The notes under the pieces: model-generated
Told to the model about the DNA's origin: nothing
The model's database searches: none
The model's input: the letters and a program-made list of their open reading frames with translations, nothing else
In this document: positions 59,573 to 64,000 of the stretch, piece by piece
Layout of the letters: every line of letters begins with the position of its first letter
Numbering within the stretch: the stretch's first letter is position 1
DNA from: Charina bottae
Lineage: Eukaryota > Chordata > Lepidosauria > Squamata > Charinaidae
DNA: 64,000 nucleotides
NCBI GenBank assembly: GCA_023362775.1
Contig: JALMGJ010000016.1
Coordinates: 1,940,501 to 2,004,500, forward strand
Direction of reading: 5' to 3'
Position numbers and translations under genes: made by a program

Positions 59573-60511
59573 ATATCAAATAAAATTTCTTCATTGTCTA
59601 CTTTTGTCTATTACTGTCCCTACTTTCTGCTACACATGCCACACAAAGTTCACTTGTGACCCTCAATCCCCAAAAAAGTTGTCTTCCTTTCTAAACTGAA
59701 GGTGTAAATGTCTTAACAGTTGGGATGCTCCCCAAATGGTGTCAAAGGAGAACAACTAAAGACTGAATATTGGATGCCAACATCCAGGAAGGCAGGATAA
59801 ACAAATATCGTTGGTGTCTTGAGATTTAGGTTTTTGCTTCCAGGAAAAATGATATCTTCATACCAAAAATATTTGGAAGTGAAAATGTAATACAATTACA
59901 TTCTTGTCTTCTGATCAAATTCTTGGGTAATTATAACATTATTACTATTATAACATTATTACTATGGTAAAAGAAGAAAAATACTTTGCTTATGTAGGTG
60001 AAACTGCCAACACATTTTAATGGGAAAGGCTTAATTAACTGTAGTTTAACTCAAAACAAAATTTGCAGAGGAGTAAAATGAAAAAAGTTATTCTGAAACT
60101 TACCAAATGAATAAGTGATCTTATGTATATTTTATGATCTTAAAGCACTCAGAAGTGTTTTATAGACCTTTATTAATTAATGTTATCAGAGGGCTTAGAA
60201 AGACTCAGTGGCAGGTTGTAAAAATCAATTTGCCAGCATTATCATAATATCAATATCATAACTTGCCTTTTTATTGATTTCTCAGAAATAATAAAATCCA
60301 AAAGTCAATTTTCAGCTGTAAATATTATTCCCCACACTCTAATTGTGAGCACATCAGTTCTCAGAATGATGAGCAATTTATTAACAAGAAAACCTATAAT
60401 GCCAACAAGGGATGAAAGCTAGTTATAAAAAAAAATGTGAAGTTGATGATGGGCTCAGACAAGAAAGTATATGAGTTTATCACATAATGAATATTAATTG
60501 GTCGATCCTAT
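59573..60511. other. unassigned sequence
   Basis: No gene or repeat recognised. Confidence 0.5.
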
Positions 60512-60620
60512 GCACATTAATTAATTAATTAATTAATTAATTAATATTTATATTTCAAATTTAGTCACCGCCCATCTCAGTCACAGAGCAACTCTGGGTG
60601 GTTTACAATAAAAACAAAAA
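60512..60620 (-). repeat. L2-like LINE tail with TTAA-type microsatellite
   Basis: A TTAA/AATT run (60514-60544) replaces the usual TTTA tail, then 'caccgcccatctcag' and 'gggtggtttacaataaaa' give the family's inverted 3' end. Confidence 0.65.
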
Positions 60621-61401
60621 TAAACACTAATTAAAAATACAATAAAACCATTCTTAAATAAATAATATAGTCCAAGACGTAGATGTTAAAAAGTTCTTAA
60701 TTTCCAATTTATCTTGGAATCAGTGCACAGAATATAGTGGGAGTAAAAGATTCCTAGGTTTGTTACATTCATACCTTAGGCACAGCCTGAACAAAGAAAT
60801 GAACAGATGTAGTCAGAACAAAAACTAAATTTGCTGTATTTTAAATAAAATTAATGTGTTTTGATTAATAGGGTATGCCAATCAAAACAATGTGATTTAA
60901 GTTTGAGATTCAGTGGGTTTCAATTATCAAGATTTGATTCAATTATAAAATTTTTAACCCTCAGCTTTAATAGGGAAGCATCAAAATGCCTGCAGTTGCT
61001 TCAGTTTTTGTAGAATTAAATAAAACATTTCAACCAGATCACCTCAGAATTTAAGCAACATTTTCCCCTGAATATCTCTTTAGGCAGAAATATCACAATG
61101 AGGAAAGACAGCACAACAACCTCCCAATTCTCCAGCAAAAAGCCTATGGCTAAGTTGAGCCAGTGCAAAAAGTTACTGCTCCATCTGAAAAATAAATAAT
61201 TTTTTAAAAAGTTTGAAAAACTAAAAAGTTCTTATAAAGAACAAAGACACCACCATCCTCTAACCCCTTGCTTTTCTGGATGGCAGCATGTTGGCATGGC
61301 TCCTTGGCAAGGTTTATTATTTAATTATTTGAATTTCCATCTCCCCCATTGGGGGACTCTAGAACGTTAGCCTCTTCTGGGAATGTTGCATAAAAAATGT
61401 C
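60621..61401. other. unassigned sequence, L2-like tail scrap at its end
   Basis: Only 61316-61372 is recognisable: 'ttccatctcccccattgg' with 'gggggactctag', another inverted L2-like tail. Confidence 0.5.
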
Positions 61402-61640
61402 AAAAAAAAGCTTCAACATATAGATGGTACCTCACCCCAAATATATTGTCTAAAATGAATCCAATAATACCAAACCACTGCTGGAAATGTAAAAAAGAAA
61501 CAGGTACTTTTTTTCATCTTTGGTGGACTTGTCGGAAAACAAAGAATTATTGGGATAAAATTCATAAGATTGTTTGTGAAATTACACAAGAAGACTGTGG
61601 CTTGAATCATGTCAACTGGATTTCTATTTTCTTAGTGGAA

Positions 61641-61673
61641 ACGTTTCACTCCTTATCCAAGGAGCTTCTTCAG
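61641..61673 (-). ncRNA. hammerhead ribozyme motif (left arm)
   Basis: On the minus strand, downstream of the GIY-YIG frame: CTGAAGA (61667-61673), stem CTCCTT-GGAT-AAGGAG, then GAAAC and GTTTC. The core and stem II are complete. Penelope-like terminal repeats are known to encode such self-cleaving RNAs. Confidence 0.75.
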
Positions 61674-61774
61674 TCTGAGTAAAGTTAGTAAGGGAATCCT
61701 TAAATATGTTTCTAGGCTGGCTGTGTGACCTTGCACCTGGGGCTAGGTCATGGTTATTTTTGAGATGTTTGTTT

Positions 61775-62203
61775 CTAAGTCCCTTTATCATCTAAAGGAG
61801 GATCGTTAAGATTACCCTGCTGCTGTTGAGCTTGTGAAATGGTCTTAATCTTCCTAGGCACAGAAGACAAAGCAGGAAGGAAGATAGGGGAAAGGTTATG
61901 CCTGAGGCCCCCACCTCTATTCAAGGAAGGATTTTCCAAGTTGGCATGAATGGATTCCTTGACCCCTCTCTCAAACCACCTATCTTCTCTGTCTAAAATG
62001 TGAACATTAATGTCCTCAAATGAGTGTCCTTTTTCCTTTAGATGAAGATAAACTGCTGACTCTGGTCCTGTGGTGTTACTTCTCCTGTGTTGGGCCATCC
62101 TCCTGTACAAAGGTTGTTTGGTTTCTCCAATGTAGAGTTCAGAGCACTCCTCACTGCACTGGATTGCATACACTACATTGCTTTCCTTGTGTTTTGGAGT
62201 CAC
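61775..62203 (-). CDS. Penelope-like GIY-YIG endonuclease domain (partial polyprotein)
   Basis: Penelope-like elements use a GIY-YIG nuclease fused after their RT to cut target DNA. The open 142-residue stretch shows VVYAIQC (Y12-A-I, the GIY position), LYIGETKQPL (Y24-I-G26), R34/R35 and H39, and KESIHANLENPSLN with the catalytic-position Glu83. A Cys pair (C16, C20) lies between the first two motifs, as in this family. The natural stop is at 61775. The first Met is only where the frame happens to open at the truncated end, not a true start. The domain looks intact but without RT it could not retrotranspose. The hammerhead arm lies directly downstream in the same sense. Confidence 0.88.
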   Translation of the reverse strand: MTPKHKESNVVYAIQCSEECSELYIGETKQPLYRRMAQHRRSNTTGPESAVYLHLKEKGHSFEDINVHILDREDRWFERGVKESIHANLENPSLNRGGGLRHNLSPIFLPALSSVPRKIKTISQAQQQQGNLNDPPLDDKGT

Positions 62204-62252
62204 AGCCAGCCTAGAAACATATTTAAGGATTCCCTTACTAACTTTACTCAGA

Positions 62253-62285
62253 CTGAAGAAGCTCCTTGGATAAGGAGTGAAACGT
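62253..62285 (+). ncRNA. hammerhead ribozyme motif (right arm)
   Basis: Inverted identical copy: CTGAAGA 62253-62259, stem II 62262-62277, GAAAC 62279-62283. It is followed by the single-copy tail, i.e. in the sense of the element's 3' end. GAAACGTTTC is self-complementary, which would allow a minimal stem III or dimeric folding. Confidence 0.75.
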
Positions 62286-63228
62286 TTCCACTAAGAAAAT
62301 AGAAATCCAGTTGACATGATTCAAGCCACAGACTGTTCCACCTGGATGACTGAGAACCTTCATAGACATACACAAGAAGACATTATTAAAGAACCAGAAC
62401 TTTATTTATTGGGATTTATAAAACCAGATCTACATAAAAAAATATGGAAAACTACTGTTCTACATAATAACTGCAGCTAGAATCATCTTCGCCAAATACT
62501 GGAAAGAAAAATATATACCTACGACTGAAGAATGGATTATAAAAATAATGGACTTGATGCAAATTAATAAATTGACTGACCAAATCAACGATAGAAACAT
62601 GGATGAATTTAATATAGTTTGGAGTCCTTTTTATAAATTTATTAAAAAAATGCAAAATATTCAATTAGAAAATTAACATTATAAATGTAAGTAAAATAAT
62701 AGAATCAAATTAGTATAGAAATATGTAATGGAAAATTAGACGGGAAGTAAGAAGTCCTTTTTGTGGTTTTTTTTCTTTTTTCTTTTTTTTTTCTTTAAGT
62801 TTTGGTGGTAAGGGGTGAGGAGGTAAAGTAAAGTAGAATAGAGGGAGTAAGGAAGTGGAGTTAAAAGAAGGGCAGAGGGGGAAGAGGAAGGAAGGAGAGA
62901 AAGAAAGAATGAGAAGAAGAAAGAGGGAAGACGGTTAGAGGAAAGAGGGAAGATTGTTTAATTAGATAGGGTTTAAAACAAATTAGTTTAACTGATTTCC
63001 TTTTTTTTTTTTCCGGTTATTTTGTTTTGTTTTGTTTTGTCCTTGTCAGGTTAAATTAGGTTAGATTAGATTAAGTTAAGTCTATGTATGTAAGGTTATA
63101 GAATGCTATATTACGTAACACTGTGTTTATGTTATGTCATATTATATTCTGTTATGTATTGTTTGTTTGTTTTATATAATGTATTGTAAGTAATAAAGAT
63201 ACTTTTATTTAAAAAAAAGCTTCAACAT

Positions 63229-63584
63229 GACATAAATTCCAAGGGTTTTTTAATATATTTTTTTATTGAAAAACTTTTATATGAATAAAAGAAACATGAA
63301 AAAAATATAAAACAAAGTTAAGGAAAAAGAAAAAAAGATGAAAGAAAAAGTTCAGGAAAGAAAAAAGAGAAAGAGAAAAAAGATATTAGAAAAAAGAAGC
63401 AACTTCCAATCTTCTTTGCAGCAGTTACAAATAAGTGTATTCTCTCTCCTCCCCCTTACAGAAGGATAGAAACTTCTGTAAATCCTCCCTAGATGACTGG
63501 ATTATAAACTGAAATTTCGCAAGTACACCAAATCTTACTAATCATCTGGTGAGAACTTGTATGATCTCATGATCACTTAAATCA
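63229..63584 (-). repeat. probable L1 3' UTR fragment, inverted
   Basis: T-rich start ('tatatttttttattgaaaaa'), then an A-rich purine stretch to about 63400. The layout resembles the 3' UTR of squamate L1 in reverse. No coding sequence or duplication was found; it could also be simple A-rich sequence. Confidence 0.35.
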
Positions 63585-63592
63585 GAGCTTTC

Positions 63593-63841
63593 CAAACTTT
63601 TCATGTTGGTGACACTCTTTTTAGACATGCATCATTTTGCGACACACTCTTACAGCAGGGAACAATGGAGGCACTAGGACCTGCGAGGAATCACAGCAGG
63701 TTTGGAGGCAGCAAGGCACAAGGCAGGCACTAGGACATGCACAGAATCCTGGAAGGGCTCAGAGGCAGCAGCAGCCATGACATACCCAGACACTGCAGCC
63801 GACACACAAACGTGTCACGACACACAGTTTGGAAAGCTCTG
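63593..63841. mobile_element. hAT (Buster-type) miniature element
   Basis: CAGAGCTTTCCAAACT at the left and AGTTTGGAAAGCTCTG at the right form perfect 16-bp inverted ends. The flanking octamers acttaaat (63585-63592) and acttaagg (63842-63849) match at 6/8 with a central TA. It shares its ends with 15938-16312 but has a less GC-rich body. Confidence 0.88.
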
Positions 63842-64000
63842 ACTTAAGGCAACTTAAATAAATGGAGGGGGAACCACTCAGGCATTCAAATATGATAATG
63901 TAATGGATCTGGAAACACAGTTAACCCTTGCACTATGTCACTGATCTCTTGTCTAAATGAAGGACTGGCTGGGAAAATGAAAAAAAATAATTGGAGAATA

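Larger units (their letters stand above)
61596..62368 (-). mobile_element. Penelope-like element with inverted arms
   Basis: Exact 13-bp duplication tacacaagaagac (61583-61595, 62369-62381). Inverted arms of 131 bp (61595-61725 and 62201-62331) are identical by my reading. Between them lies a minus-strand GIY-YIG frame. A single-copy tail (62332-62368, 'ggatgactgagaaccttc') follows the right arm. So the right arm plus tail points one way and coding region plus left arm the other, a 5'-inverted or foldback structure known for Penelope-like elements. The RT part is absent. Confidence 0.92.
61420..62670 (+). pseudogene. L1 ORF2 C-terminal remnant
   Basis: Before the insertion: RWYLTPNILSKM and the L1 zinc-knuckle-like CWKCKKETGTFFHLWWTC (C-X2-C ... 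H-X4-C). After the insertion the frame resumes with KEPELYLLGFIKPDLHKKIWKT and then accumulates frame changes to the end of ORF2. Restoring the target shows the insertion fell at an ITQED codon run. Endonuclease and RT are missing by truncation. Confidence 0.85.
61420..63210 (+). mobile_element. L1 LINE, 5'-truncated, carrying a Penelope-like insertion
   Basis: Flanked by an exact 18-bp duplication aaaaaaaagcttcaacat (61402-61419, 63211-63228), consistent with L1 endonuclease cutting at TT/AAAA. It holds the end of ORF2, a long 3' UTR with purine-rich (62815-62945) and T-rich parts, AATAAA at 63192-63197, and a short A tail. The element at 61596-62368 inserted into ORF2. Confidence 0.93.

Overview
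The window is AT-rich vertebrate nuclear DNA with no host exon, RNA gene or operon-like structure that I can support. Its repeats point to a squamate reptile (lizard or snake): Sauria-type SINEs, a second tRNA-headed SINE family with a CTTTAC tail, Bov-B and another RTE LINE, L2-like and CR1 LINEs, squamate-type L1, mariner, hAT elements, Penelope-like elements, a Ty1/copia element and a Ty3/gypsy element. It is best read as an intergenic or intronic landscape. Long stretches have no recognisable content and are listed as such.

Layout. 1-7.6 kb: L2-type tails, SINEs, and a very young gag-only Ty3/gypsy element (4645-7053) that splits a SINE. 10-17 kb: a hAT miniature element, a reverse-strand L2-like LINE, and two hAT elements at one target octamer. 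17.4-19.6 kb: a broken Ty1/copia pol with its 3' LTR. 20.8-24.7 kb: SINE, L2-like 3' end, microsatellites, and a 491-bp hAT element. 31.9-36.9 kb: Bov-B, CR1, and a fossil mariner invaded by a SINE. 38-42.4 kb: a four-level nest (SINE, then L1, then RTE, then hAT) with a target-site duplication (TSD) at each of the three inner levels. 42.8-45.2 kb: two short Penelope-like foldbacks and a SINE. 50-55 kb: SINE, a SPIN/Charlie-like hAT element, long purine microsatellites. 55-57.8 kb: a LINE broken by a GC-rich minisatellite block and a composite SINE. 59-64 kb: a putative solo LTR, a 5'-truncated L1 carrying a Penelope-like insertion with a GIY-YIG endonuclease reading frame, and a terminal hAT element.

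Two patterns stand out. First, three unrelated Penelope-like insertions (42855-43086, 44881-45146, 61596-62368) share one design: inverted arms, a one-sided tail, 12-13 bp exact TSDs, and the conserved blocks of a hammerhead ribozyme (CTGAAGA ... GAAAC) in the arms. Second, all six well-bounded hAT elements are flanked by 8-bp duplications of the form nnnTAnnn, which is diagnostic of the Buster branch of hAT. The retrotransposon coding remnants (gag, copia pol, L2, CR1, Bov-B, RTE, L1, GIY-YIG) account for nearly all long reading frames with recognisable protein content.
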